From positions 248,001 to 312,000 of the forward strand of contig NC_088789.1 of NCBI RefSeq assembly GCF_949628265.1: DNA of 64,000 nucleotides. The letters run 5' to 3'. The first letter of the stretch is position 1. Each line of letters begins with the position of its first letter. This document shows positions 12,816 to 25,319 of the stretch, one piece after another. The notes under the pieces were generated by a model. The model was not told where the DNA came from. It ran no database searches and was given only the letters and a program-made list of their open reading frames with translations. Made by a program: the position numbers and the translations under genes. Origin of the DNA: Cloeon dipterum. Lineage: Eukaryota > Arthropoda > Insecta > Ephemeroptera > Baetidae.

Positions 12816-13672
12816 GCCTTATCTAATTATATGTATCCCCGTACGCAGTTCTGGAAAATGAGATGGAATTTTTAAGATGCAAAATTAATTTGGATATTAA
12901 TACAAAAAAATGTGGCCCACAGTAATTTAAATTACTATAAATACAAGAAAAAGGGAAAAGTGAAATAATTAGTTAATTACATCTTATTTTTTGTGATTTT
13001 AAATCTGAAAACGTTAGAATTGTACGTAATGAAGAAAATTCCTTTAAAAAATTTTGCAAAAAATTATTATTTCCGACTGTGACCGACGGTATTTTTAAGA
13101 AATCATTCCAACAGACGCATGAGAATTCACATTATTCAGTAAATTATAAATTTCTTGCCTGTTTTTATATGATAAACGCAAAGAAAACAGTTTTAAATTT
13201 CAAGAATTCTTGAATTTTGCGTAGTGTTGGTGTTTCCTAGCAGTTTGGAAGGGGGCGTGACACAATAACCCGGCATTGCAGTGTTTCAAGAGGATTAGAA
13301 AGAAATAGCAAGAACTTGACTTTGGCGCATGCGCGTGATGGTTATTTTCTAAACAATTTACTTGGCTTTTAAAATATCCGCCAAGGAATTAAGTATTTTC
13401 AACATGGCAGCTGCAATCTCCCAATCGCACCCACCTTTTCCACTCCCTCCTAAATCCCACCTGAAGCAAGAAACAAGACGTGAAGCGAGGGTTTCAACGT
13501 GGTCAAACACTATTTTTCACGCCGTTTGATATTTCTGTAAGTGCCAAGACCGGATTTAATTCCGCCATTGCATTATTTCATCGAAAAACCTGATAAATTG
13601 GCACTGAAATCAGTTGAATAACCCGAGTTGTTGGTCTTAGGTCGCCTGCAATATTGTCGAATTGCGTCAGCC
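12816..13672. promoter_or_regulatory. Probable bidirectional promoter, DDX1 / eIF2-alpha
   Basis: About 860 bp separate the two divergent start codons. The half nearer eIF2-alpha (about 13380-13670) is less AT-rich, with likely 5' untranslated sequence. Both neighbours are housekeeping genes of RNA metabolism, so a shared promoter is plausible. No TATA box is evident. This is inference from layout. Confidence 0.45.
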
Positions 13673-15572
13673 ATGGCGGGCAGCAGTGGTCCCTTGTCGT
13701 GCCGATTTTACCAAGACAAGTATCCCGAAATCGACGATGTGGTTATGGTGAACGTTCGGCGCATCCAGGAGATGGGTGCCTACGTCGGCCTGCTCGAGTA
13801 CGACGACATCGAGGGCATGATACTCCTCTCGGAACTCTCCAGGCGGCGAATCCGTTCCGTCAACAAACTCATTCGAATTGACAAAACGGAGCCGGTCATC
13901 GTCATTCGAGTCGACAAAGAGAAGGGTAATCATTTAAATTTAATTTGAAACGTATAATTTTATATGATAATACATACAGTTTCAAACGATTTACTTTTTT
14001 GTCCAAATTAAATAAAAATTAATTTTAATTCAGGTTACATCGATCTGAGTAAAAGGAGAGTGACGCCTGAGGACGTAGAGAAATGCATTTCGCGGTACTC
14101 AAACGCCAAAGCCGTCAACTCGATTCTGCGGCACGTCGCCGAGGTGCTCGAGTTCGACTCGAAGGAGAAGTTGGAGAAGCTGTACGAGCAGACGGCTTGG
14201 CACTTTGAGGAGAAGAGCAAGGTGAAGGGCTCAGCTTACGAGTATTTCAAGCAGGCGGTGCACAACCCCAGCATTCTGGACGAGTGCGGCCTCGACGAGA
14301 CGGTCAAGGAGACCTTGCTGTCCAATATCAAGATGAAGCTCACGTCGCCGGTGGTCAAGATCAGGGCCGATATCGAGGTCGCTTGCTATGGGTATGAGGG
14401 CATCGACGCCGTCAAGGAGGCTCTCCAGGCCGGCCTCGGCTGCTCCTCGGAAAATGTGCCCATTCACATCAACCTCATCGCACCCCCTCTCTATGGTCAG
14501 TGAATGAACTATCCAATTATCGCATCAACAAATTCTAATCGGGTCTAAAAGACGCAGAGTCTGATGAAATTTGGTTTTTTATGTACTACCAGTAGTAGTT
14601 GAGTTACTAACTTTTAAAGTCGATGGAACGCGATTAGTGACATTTTAATTTTAAGTTTTCAGGGCCAAGGGGGGCCCTTTGGGCCAGACGGCACCGATTT
14701 GGGTACCAATCGATGCGCCTCATTGTCAGTGGAACGTGTCCTTACGTGCGTTTTTTTCTAAAGCAGACCATTTTTCGAATTTAAATTATTTTTTCCTGCC
14801 GGATTTTTGAAAGAGTCGAAATTATTATTGACTTCCGCCGGCTATATCTCCAGTTTGGGGCACAAACTTCGAAAAGTGGCTCCTCAATCGACGCGAAACT
14901 TATCTGGGATCATTATAACCTATTTTCAGAATTTTCGCACCCATAGAAACATTATTTTTTACTGTTTTTTGGCTTCATGAGCGAAAATGATTTTATTTTT
15001 GTTAAAATTCTGCCGGTCGTCTGATCGTCGTCCAAGACCCCTCATCAGACTGGTCTCGCACGGCGCTTCAACCTGGGGTACCCTAACGACCTTTTTCAGG
15101 GTACCCCAACCTGAGATCCACTCCCGGTTTTTTATGCACGCCGTCAAAATCGATCACATTGTCTAAAAATACTTAAAAACGTTGATTTTGACTGTTGCAG
15201 TGATGACGACCTCCACGTCTGAGAAGGAGGACGGAATCACAGCCCTGAACGCAGCTATTGACGCAATCAGGGACAAAATCACGCCTGTTGATGGCGGTCA
15301 GTTCAACGTGAAGACGGAGGTGCGTTTTCCCCTTAATTCCACTCTTCCGTTTAATATAATTTTAATTTCATTTTCAGCCGCACGTGACGACCAAGATGGA
15401 CGACGCGAGACTGGCCAAGCAGATGGAACAGGCCGAGGCGGAGACGCGGCAGGTGGCGGGTGACGACGACGACGAGGAAGAGGAATCGTTCGAAGGACCA
15501 GACGTCGAGGTCAACGGCGAAGGCGGGGAAGCCGGTGAAGGCGAGGGTGTCAAAGAAAACACGGAGGAATAA
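13673..15572 (+). CDS. eIF2alpha: Eukaryotic translation initiation factor 2 subunit alpha
   Basis: Four exons (13673-13925, 14034-14495, 15201-15319, 15378-15572) give 342 aa. The start is [19 protein letters not shown]; an in-frame ATG at 13628 would add 15 residues unlike the family, so 13673 is preferred. The N-terminal S1-type OB fold has [20 protein letters not shown]. The stress-kinase site is intact: [14 protein letters not shown], where Ser56 is the counterpart of the classical Ser51. The helical and C-terminal alpha-beta domains follow ([35 protein letters not shown]), then an acidic tail (GDDDDEEEE). With eIF2-beta and gamma it brings Met-tRNA to the 40S ribosome, and its phosphorylation shuts down general translation. 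Intron 2 (14496-15200) carries an inserted repeat. AATAAA at 15598 is a likely polyadenylation signal. Confidence 0.97.
14640..15145 (-). repeat. Dispersed repeat R1 inserted in eIF2-alpha intron 2
   Basis: On the minus strand this segment matches the plus-strand segment at 60826-61510. Shared landmarks, read in the repeat's direction, are CTGAAAAAGGTCGTTAGGG, a GATCCCAGATAA-like block and GAGGTATAACCAGCGG against GAGATATAGCCGGCGG. It contains a hairpin with an exact 11-bp stem (TGGGGTACCCT at 15074-15084, AGGGTACCCCA at 15098-15108). No coding capacity was seen, so it looks like a non-autonomous element. Its ends are not precisely defined. Confidence 0.65.
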
Positions 15573-16155
15573 CAAGTTATATAATGACTTTTTTGAAAAT
15601 AAAGTGAATCGTGTTGTAATAATAAATAGCTATGGTTATTGCTACTAGGACAGGCAGCGGCCTCGACCCAACGTCCTGAAACAGCACCAGAGAAATTGCT
15701 TAAAGCCAACCGACATTAACACTAGAAACTTAATTTAAGGGGCGAAGACTCTGTTCAACAGAGACTTTTGCTCCGATCGGGAGAGCATAGCCACCGAGGG
15801 GCGGTAAGGGGAGACAGTGTGTTTGCCGGGCTGCCAGCCGGGGATGTGCCATTTGGCTTGACTCCTGTAAGCGGCAAGCCTATAATTTAGTCTTGTTCCG
15901 TACAAAACTCACTTGCCACACCACAATCAATCCGTAAGAATGTGAAATTTATACTTTCGACTCAAATTTTCAACCATATTAGATTTGAGTGGTAAAAAAA
16001 AATATTTCAGCCAATTTTAATTTTAACGATGACTTTAAGTCAAATTTTTATTAGAAGAAATTACCATGAGCATGGTAAAATTTTGATCCAAATTTCACAG
16101 TCTTTTCTCTAAGCCTAATATAATTATCATGCAGAAAATCGGCAAAAAGAGGATT
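15573..16155. other. Gap between convergent eIF2-alpha and RTN4IP1
   Basis: Expected to hold both 3' untranslated regions. About 15650-15880 is clearly GC-richer than the flanks and has a near-palindrome (CTCTGTTCAACAGAG near 15750) plus GGGCTGCCAGCCGG near 15828. It has no ORF and does not match the spliceosomal, SRP, RNase P, RNase MRP or U3 RNAs as recalled. It may be a structured 3' untranslated segment or an unrecognised RNA. Confidence 0.35.
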
Positions 16156-18661
16156 TTACCTAAAATGTACGACAGTTTTTCCGACCGCAGTGCTTGATGA
16201 CGCGTGTTGAAAAGCTAACTCGGCATCAGCCGCGGAGAACACCCTGTCCACAACCGGCTGCAGCTGCCCTGACTCTACCAGCTTCCTGATTTGCTCCAAT
16301 ATTGTCCTACCCTGGTTCACCGGACTCCACGGCTTTATCATCAGATCATGGCCCTGAGGGCAAAACATAAATCAGGCTAAGAAATTTAAGACATGAAACG
16401 TTTTGGCATTTTTTTTCCTAAATAATAGAAAAGAAATACAAACAGAAAAGAAAGAAATGGAAAAATGAAATTCGTCAAAAATATTTGTTTACAACTCAAT
16501 TTTTCTAATGTCGAATCAAAAAATGGGAAAACAAAAACTGATAGGACAAAATCAAAAACAGTAAATCTACTTAAAAACTAAGCAACCAAGGAGGACATTA
16601 TCTATTATTAGAAAAAAAACTGCTAAAAAGGCCTCTTTTATAGTCAGTCAGAACCTTAATCCAGAAATAAACATAAAAAAGACTGGCAATTTTGGCTCAC
16701 AACCCCCAACTAGATTGTCTATTTTTTATGAAAAAAAATAATCAAGTAAAAGACCGCTCCAAAAATCAAGAATTTTATTAGAAATTCTGTCTTGCTTCTC
16801 AAATTTTAAGTTCAAAAAGCTCAAAAAGCCCATAGTTTGAGACGTTAAGCTAATTTTAAGAAATGTTGCAAAAATTCATTTGATAACTTAATTTTCATTC
16901 AAAAATGCATATTATTTCAAATCCCTATTTAAGCCTGATATCCCGTCAATTTTACTAACAATATAAATATGTAAAAATCAACCATTAAATTAGTACTATA
17001 AGAGCGAATCGAACTGGTCCCACCTGAAGGAAGTATTTCAGCCTTGCCCAGAGCGCGTAGAGAGAGCCGAAGATGAAGCCGTACGAGTCGGCCGGTATCG
17101 CAGCAGGGGCGGTGCAGATGACCTTTCCGTCAGGGTCGACGGCGCGGTGGCACAACACGTTGAGGCTGGACCCGACGGTGTTGAAAACGATGTCGTATCG
17201 CGGCCTCGAACGGATCTCCATGTCCAGGTCGATGGAGGCGACGAGCACCTCCGAAGCACCGATCTGCCTGGCAACTTCCTTGCCTCGCGCGGACACCACG
17301 GCCGTCACGTGCGCGCCCCACAGCTTGCACAGTTGGACCAGCACGCAGCCCACTGCGCTCCCCGCGTCTCGTACCAGAATTCTAACAGACAATTTGACAT
17401 TTTTATATATTTCAGCAGCAAAAAATTCAAGAAAATTCAACTGATTTTTTTAAACCTTGCGGACTTTTTATTTAAATTAATTCCGATTGTACCAACCTTT
17501 TTCCACTGGCACTCTGCGGGCTGAGTCCTCCCTGAGTGACGGCGGCGTCCCAAGCGACGAGGGCGGCGTAGGGCACGGTGGCGGCGGCCTCGAAGTTGAG
17601 CATCTTGGGCTTGAGCGCCACCTGCTGCTCCCTGGCGACAACCAGCTCGGACATGGCTCCGGTACGCCACGGCGGCACGGCCAGCCAGACCTCGTCTCCG
17701 CGGGCCACCCACGCCACCCCGCGACCCACTTCGACCACTACCCCGGCGCAGTCGCGGCCCAGCACCAGCGACTGCTCCGAAACGCCGAGGAGCCTGCGCA
17801 CGGCCCGTCCGTAGCCGGTGCAGATCGCCAGGTCCACGGGGTCGATCGAGCTGGCCACGACTTCGATCAGGACCTGGTCCGCCTCCAGGATCACAGGGCT
17901 CGGCGAGTCGTCGACCATTGATACGCCCTGTTCAAATGATTAAATTGAGTTAAAACAAAATACGGTTGGCTTTTACCTCGATGCCTTTGGCAGAGGAAAT
18001 GGAGATGGCTTTCATGAAAACAGGACTGTAAAGAGATTTGTGCCTCCAGTTCAGACCGAGAGTGAGTCCGACGACGCAGCCTATGGCAAAGCCGAGCGAT
18101 CGCTGGCTCATGATATCCTTGAATGGCGTTTCGTTCGCTTTAAGCGCTCTAAATAATCCGTTTTGGAGAACGGTATCGGGGATTTTCGGTGGCGAAACAC
18201 TAGATGGGAGACTAGGTAATCCTAGAAAAATGCAAATTAAAGATTTCTCGACAGAGCAATTTGGTTAATTACTTGAGCGTTGACTGATCATGTCCCAGAA
18301 TTGTGCAATGACTTCTTTGAGCCACTGCAGGATGAGCCAGAGTCGCTCCTGCAGCTCGGCCATTATCGGACTTGCATTGTTCCAGGTGCGGGCGAAAATT
18401 GTGCTGGCGTTTTCTCGAAAAGCAGCGGCCGTGTCGCCCAGTTGGTGCACGCACGATGCGAAAATCTCCTTCAGTCTGGCGACACACGGTGCGATCTGCC
18501 GTGCCCATTCTTGCAGGTGAGACCGAGAGCTGGACAACGTCGAACTCAGCAGCACCTGAATGACAAATTTAATAAATATAGATGTCGGGGTTTTTGGAAT
18601 AAAATGCCCGTACCTGCAGTGCTTCCAGCCTCTGCGATATATGCAGCAAAATTTCGTCCAT
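16156..18661 (-). CDS. RTN4IP1: RTN4IP1-like mitochondrial NAD(P)H oxidoreductase
   Basis: Six exons fit in phase: 18661-18614, 18555-18273, 18221-17977, 17927-17497, 17381-17024 and 16353-16156, giving 520 aa; human RTN4IP1 has 396. The last 330 residues are a zinc-free medium-chain dehydrogenase/quinone oxidoreductase: VIEVVASSIDPVDLAICTGY, LGRDCAGVVVEVG, GDEVWLAVPPWRTGAMSEL, VPYAALVAWDA, then a Rossmann part with VRDAGSAVGCVLVQLCKLWG, and a final QLQPVVDRVFSAADAELAFQ. The glycine-rich loop reads AGSAVG rather than GASGGVG, a slight degeneration. The roughly 190-residue N-terminal extension begins MDEILLHISQRLEALQ, is rich in Trp/Leu helices and ends in a membrane-like segment (SLGFAIGCVVGLTLGL) just before the enzyme, which suggests membrane anchoring. 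Family members work in mitochondria in coenzyme Q synthesis and redox balance. The gene is divergent to GALE. Confidence 0.85.
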
Positions 18662-18946
18662 CTCTCTCGTCCCTGTGAAGAATTTTGCAATCACAATCGA
18701 GTCTCAAAATATCACCGGGTCGTGCCCTAAAATGAAGTGGATCAATTAAAAATTGGTTTTTTATATAAAAAAGGGAGAGAAACGTTCGCGGAACTCACCT
18801 CGTTTAGGTGCCGGATGGGATCATGGTAAAATTGCTACCAAATTTCATTTCAATTTCTAGATATCCGAGTATAAACAGATCAAAAACATTCTCTCAGCTC
18901 TGAACAGATGATCGCACCGATTAGCCTCCCATAAGAATTTTCGTCA

Positions 18947-18969
18947 GCTGACGTCATTGTGACGTCAGC
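18947..18969. promoter_or_regulatory. Double CRE/ATF palindrome in a bidirectional promoter
   Basis: GCTGACGTCA and TGACGTCAGC form an exact 10-bp inverted repeat with a 3-bp spacer, giving two complete TGACGTCA sites 11 bp apart. This is the consensus for CREB, ATF and XBP1-type bZIP factors. The pair lies in the 660-bp gap between divergent RTN4IP1 and GALE. Two AACCGGTT sites (18982-18989 and 19151-19158), the Grainyhead consensus, flank it on the GALE side. Binding is inferred from motif only. Confidence 0.6.
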
Positions 18970-19322
18970 GAGTCCTCCAGTAACCGGTTGTAATGAAAAC
19001 CAAAAAAATTATTTTTAAATTGCCGTTTTTCGAACAAAAATAAATTAAATGAGTGTTCTTATTCAAAAACTAATCAACTCAATTAATAAAACCGTAAAAC
19101 TGCTTAAAATCTGGTGAAGAATTTCCAAAGCATACCGGTTTTCATAATAAAACCGGTTCAGTCGATGGTGTGCAGGTGGCAGCACTCACGAAGTGGCGCT
19201 AAACGCAAATTCAGCATTGACAGAAAACAAGACAGCTCAGCAGCAGGACCAAAGTGCTGTTGCTAATGTCAGAAGTAAATATGATGAGGTAAGCACCCTT
19301 CCTTATCTTATCATCGCTGAAA

Positions 19323-21303
<1,981 letters not shown>

Positions 21304-21395
21304 TTGTCTTTTTACCAGATGCCATTAAATTTATTTGTTGCTTGGTTAGTTGTTGATTTAAATACAGAGCCAGTTACTTAAAAATGCGTGTTTTT

Positions 21396-21894
21396 TTATT
21401 TCTTTCCTTCAACCATGATTATGTGGTAGCCGAATTTTGTTTTCACCGGAGGATCTGTGTAGACAGGATTGGAAAGTGACGAAATGGGAAGAGCAAATGC
21501 CGCCTCTTGGAAAGGACCAACCATTGAACCTCTCGTCATCCAACCCAAATCACCCTGGAAATTCGACGATTTTACAAATAAATAATTTTGGATTTAAACG
21601 ATATATCTGCTTACTCCTGACCGCGCTTTATCTTCACTGTATTGGGCAGCAATCTCGTTGAATTTGGCGCCGGCTTTGATTTTTTCTAGCGCCTCTAAAG
21701 CTTTTGATTGTTTTTCGCAAAGAATGTGTCTAACCTAAAGAATTCAATTATTGGCTTAAACAAATTTCTTTCGTGGCACGCAATTTGAAAATCACCTTAA
21801 CAGCGTTTCCTCCTTTCACTTCCTTCCCTTTGCCACCTTCTGCGCCTCCAGAATCTCCTTTTCCGCCCTTTCCAGCAGCTTTTTTCGGACCCAT
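21396..21894 (-). CDS. PIN4: PIN4 parvulin peptidyl-prolyl isomerase
   Basis: Three exons (21894-21796, 21734-21615, 21554-21396) give 125 aa, close to human PIN4 (131 in the short form). The basic, Gly/Lys-rich N-terminus ([20 protein letters not shown]) is the DNA- and ribosome-binding tail of this family. The parvulin domain follows: [60 protein letters not shown] and [14 protein letters not shown], with the catalytic-site residues conserved. PIN4 isomerises prolyl bonds and assists pre-rRNA processing and chromatin functions. It ends convergently with GALE. Codon phases are unbroken and the start is unambiguous. Confidence 0.96.
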
Positions 21895-22744
21895 ATTTTC
21901 AAATTCGTGGATTTGGCCGGATTTGGCATACCAATGCACTTGGGCGATGTAAACAAAACACGCCCCCCTCTCCCCCACTCGGCTGGTCACGGCCGTGGCG
22001 CGAAATCTTTTAGGGGAACCAGAGGAAATAATATATTTTTCGGTTTGATGGACGCCCTTTGCAGGATTTGCAGGGCAGGCACCGGGCTACCACCTGTCAA
22101 ATTACCAAAAAATTTTAAAAATCCGGCCCCTCAACTTATTATACCATTTAAAAAATCGGCAATGTTGCGAATTTTGGCGCAAACCCAAGGCAATCGACGC
22201 GTTTCATCGCGGGTACGTGTATTTTTTAAAGTCAGAAGCCGCGCGTATCCAGTTCATTAGGTGATTTAAAAAAAAAATAGTTTTAAAATAGTGTAGATTC
22301 GTATGTGATGACGTGATGACGTCGAAACTAGTCGAGGAATAAAAAACGACGAATTATTTTGACAACACGAGGATGAAGCCTGGTTTACACACGAAAAAAG
22401 ATGTTGTGCATTACAACAATAAATTTTATTAGAGTTCCTTCATTTTCTTTTCAATCCCAAATGCATCTTTTGGATACATAAACATTTTGAGACTGATAAC
22501 TTCCTATCAGCTCTTCTCTGCTGCGTAATTTGAAGCACGTTTAAAAACGCCAACTTTGCATTGAACATTATTATAGAAGGTGGACGGACACTGATTTTGT
22601 TTTTGCCCTCAGCTTGCAACGAGGAAACCGGGGCCATGAATACCGTCGACGGTCAAGAAAATATGTCAAACATTACGCTGTTGGAGGCAAGCGATTTATT
22701 TAATCTGTCTCTGCGAGTAATTTGCTAATTTAATTCCTGAAATA

Positions 22745-22960
22745 TTTATAGGTTCCGACGGGAAGCAGAACAGGTCTTGCGTACATTTCATGCGTATCAC
22801 TGTGGGTATATGGAGCCGTGAGGCACACGGCTTTCATTATCTACTGTTTATATTAAAAGAATTTCACAGTGAAGCTCTTCCTGACTGTGTATGTAAACTT
22901 TGTGATAAGAGCATGGATTTGTACTATTTTGTGAGCTGTGATTAAAAACTAAATGAGTCT
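22745..22960 (+). mobile_element. Diverged LINE 3' fragment (C-terminal zinc-knuckle end)
   Basis: Reading 22860-22945 gives PDCVCKLCDKSMDLYYFVSC, which matches the end of the full LINE's ORF2 in this window (EDCECKFCDKPISFYHFLQC) in its Cys spacing and flanking residues. Upstream, nucleotide similarity continues to the LINE segment coding FTRHACHGFHY. The frame is broken and the copy is 5'-truncated. It is older than the copy at 24.6 kb. Confidence 0.55.
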
Positions 22961-23399
22961 GACTCAAGGCGCAAAATCACCAGCTGAGTGACTGACCAAA
23001 ATTAAATTGAAAAATATAACAGAATATATTAAGTCTCAAAATTATTAAAAAAAAAAAAAAAAAAAATTGAGGTGTTGAATTTGGAAAGGACCCTGGAGTT
23101 TCAACTACCTAAATATTCTTCTATATTAAGAAGGATATTATCGTTGTATATGATGAAACTAAATTATTTAGGTCCGCAGTTTTCTAAATGAACGCTCAAA
23201 GCTTCCAGTTCATTCTGTCAGAATATTTTATGATCAAAATTTCAAATTCAGTATTCCCTCACGCAGTTTAGCCACTCGATAGTTTCAAATTTAAGTTTAG
23301 GGTGATGAACACCCTACTAATTTGATAATGCGTTCATCGAGCGCCTGGAGCCGATATCGATGCTGTGCCGCCATGCAACGCTGCATATTTATAAATTCA

Positions 23400-23480
23400 A
23401 GAATTCTGTTGCTGGGACCGTGCTATTACAGTGCGCGCCCTTCCCGGTCCGAGTACAGGGATAAAAAGAGCAACAAAATG
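23400..23480 (+). mobile_element. SINE-like repeat S1, 3' fragment
   Basis: GTGCGCGCCCTTCCCGGTCC followed by GAGTACAGGGATAAAAAGAG matches the 3' part of the repeat best seen at 33540-33803, ending in an A-rich tail. Only the last third is preserved. Confidence 0.6.
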
Positions 23481-23760
23481 AAATTCATATATGTTTTAAA
23501 TTGTTGAATGAATGGCAGTAATTTCTCATTTAAATATTAAAATTTTGCTTGAGCGAAATTGCAAATATTTTGGGTGGAATCATCTTCACATTTTAAAGCT
23601 CTTTCAATTCAAACTATTATTGACAGTAAAATATTTACACAAACAAATAAGGAATGCAAAGCTATTTCAAATGACCGGGAGTTGCCTTCTGATAATTTTG
23701 CATGTTTTTTTATTTTTTATCTTGCCCTACGCGTGGGATAAAAATCTGCAACACACTTGG

Positions 23761-23769
23761 CTTTAAATA
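23761..23769 (+). promoter_or_regulatory. TATA box of the first secreted-protein gene
   Basis: CTTTAAATAGCG lies about 40 bp upstream of the start codon. The same GCTTTAAATAGCG(C/G)(T/C)TGTTCG string lies upstream of the gene at 32142, and a variant precedes the decayed copy near 25390, so the promoter was duplicated with the genes. Confidence 0.6.
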
Positions 23770-23803
23770 GCGCTTGTTCGTGATTTATTCTGTTGTTGCG
23801 AAC

Positions 23804-24423
23804 ATGGGGCGCAGCATTCTCTTCATTGCCGGATTCGTCCTCTTGGCGGTTTCATCAATTCACGGTGAGGAATATAATTGAAAATTATAATTGATATATA
23901 CAAATCTCATAATTTATTTAAATTTGACAGCCTCTGATCTGGAAGAATGCTGGTTAGAGGGAAATACGTACAATTGCTGCGACTCCTTCACTGTTGTCTT
24001 TCTCGACTATAAAAGTAAAGAAATTCGGATTGATTGGTTTAAAATTAAATCTTAAATGTGTATATCATTCCAGTCTGCGGCACAGCCAAGTACTGGTATG
24101 AAGAGGAGGCAGTGGAAATCACCCTTGAAATTGATGACAAGCAATGGATTGAAAGAAACTACGCAGGTAATTATATTACTCATGTCTTTACCAGCGGTGA
24201 TAATTTATGTGCAATCGTTTCAGTTAAAGATCTGCAAGGAGAGCATAGCGAAAGATTTCTCGGTTTTGGATTTTACGTAAATATTTACGAAGTGAGACGG
24301 GAGGGGACGTCGCTGTATATTTGCGCTCGAGCAAAGATCACGGCTCTCTTCTACACAGTCTGGGAAAAACAGCAGTGTTTCACCTTGGCCTCAAAAGAGA
24401 GGGAACGACTTTCTGTAAACTAG
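23804..24423 (+). CDS. Small secreted Cys-rich protein, family copy A
   Basis: Four exons (23804-23864, 23931-24014, 24074-24166, 24224-24423) give 145 aa. Residues 1-20 (MGRSILFIAGFVLLAVSSIH) are a signal peptide. The mature protein has a CW...YNCC motif, then ICGTAKYW, a strand-rich middle (AVEITLEIDDKQW), LYICARAKI and a final QQCFTLA. All three introns are phase 1, and exon 3 is exactly 93 nt, as in copies C, D and E. The Cys pattern recalls the uncharacterised DUF4773 proteins of insects; this is from memory and not certain. No function is known. Extracellular or secretion-related roles are inferred only from the signal peptide and lack of a membrane anchor. AATAAA follows the stop by 12 bp. 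Confidence 0.8.
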
Positions 24424-24599
24424 ATATTGGCTTTCAATAAAACGTTGCAAAAACTATCCAGAAATTTTTCTTTTCTTTCAGTGATCCAGTGAGGAAATTT
24501 ATCTAAAATCCTATTTATTTGCAAATTGTTTTCTGGAAAGAGAAATTAATGAATGAACCACACCATTTTATATGATACATATTTTTCCTTGCAAAGTTC

Positions 24600-25105
24600 A
24601 GTTTCTAATTAATAAGAGCTCTCTATCCGTATTCAAATTAATGAAATCCAGGCTGACATACAAATTAGCAAACACTGATTTCTTTTTAAAAGAATTTCAA
24701 GCAAGATATTCACTGCCGGAGACTGATTCATTTAAAAATTTCATAGCTAACCAGGATTCTAAGGCCTCCGATATCGATCCGGGGTTTTTCGTCACTCCCG
24801 CCATTGTAAACCAAAATTGGAAGGGAGCTCTTTTTATTAACAGAAACATGTTCACGAGACACGCTTGTCAGCATGGTTTTCACTATTAGATCTGTAAAAA
24901 ATTGACCTATCACTCCTGCGCGAGTGCAAATTCTGTGATAAACCAATCAATTTCTACCATTTCCTTGAATGTGATAAGAACAATTAGACACTGTGCCAAG
25001 CCACCAATACAAAAACGAGCATTGATCTGTGATTTAATTATTATATCTACATATGTCTGTTGTTGTACTCCCATGGTGTCTAAAAAAGATTTCATTTCAT
25101 TTAAA
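24600..25105 (+). mobile_element. 5'-truncated copy of the macro-domain LINE
   Basis: The segment encodes SRLTYKLANTDFFLKEFQAR and PETDSFKNFIANQDSKASDI, closely matching the ORF2 C-terminus of the full element at 55.8-60.06 kb. It continues into the same 3' untranslated stretch (GTGATTTAATTATT, CTGTTGTTGTAC, GGTGTCTAA) and ends in ATTTCATTTCATTT. The reading frame breaks after HGFHY and part of the CCHC-like region is missing. 5' truncation with a short repeat tail is typical of LINE insertion. High similarity to the full copy suggests a fairly recent event. Confidence 0.85.
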
Positions 25106-25319
25106 TAATATTAAATCTATAATTTAATTTACTATTGTAACCTTTCGTGTTTTGTAAATTTATCTTAGTTTTGTTTAGTTTAGTTCATCCATAAAATATT
25201 TTTCTTTAAACGGAAGCGTTTAATCTCCCAAGCGAATATTTGAATTTCTCTTACTAACAAATATTTAAAACCAAATACCATTAATGAACGCAATATCACC
25301 TTTTGGGAGTTTCCTACTG

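Larger units (their letters stand above)
21895..23803. other. Region between PIN4 and the secreted-protein cluster
   Basis: The first 100 bp are GC-rich and likely PIN4 promoter. TGATGACGTGATGACGTC near 22307 holds two CRE-like half-sites. No clear gene is present; a possible short split ORF starting at 22635 overlaps a LINE relic and was rejected. A C-terminal LINE fragment is at about 22745-22960 and a SINE-like fragment at 23400-23480. The remainder is featureless AT-rich DNA. Confidence 0.4.

Noticed and set aside
15740-15850. tRNA or snRNA in the GC-rich patch after eIF2-alpha
   Set aside because: No cloverleaf, A/B boxes, Sm site or known snRNA sequence could be recognised.
22635-22855. 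Small two-exon gene starting MNTVDGQENMSNITLLE
   Set aside because: Needs a non-standard donor, and its second part overlaps a region similar to the LINE 3' end in another frame.
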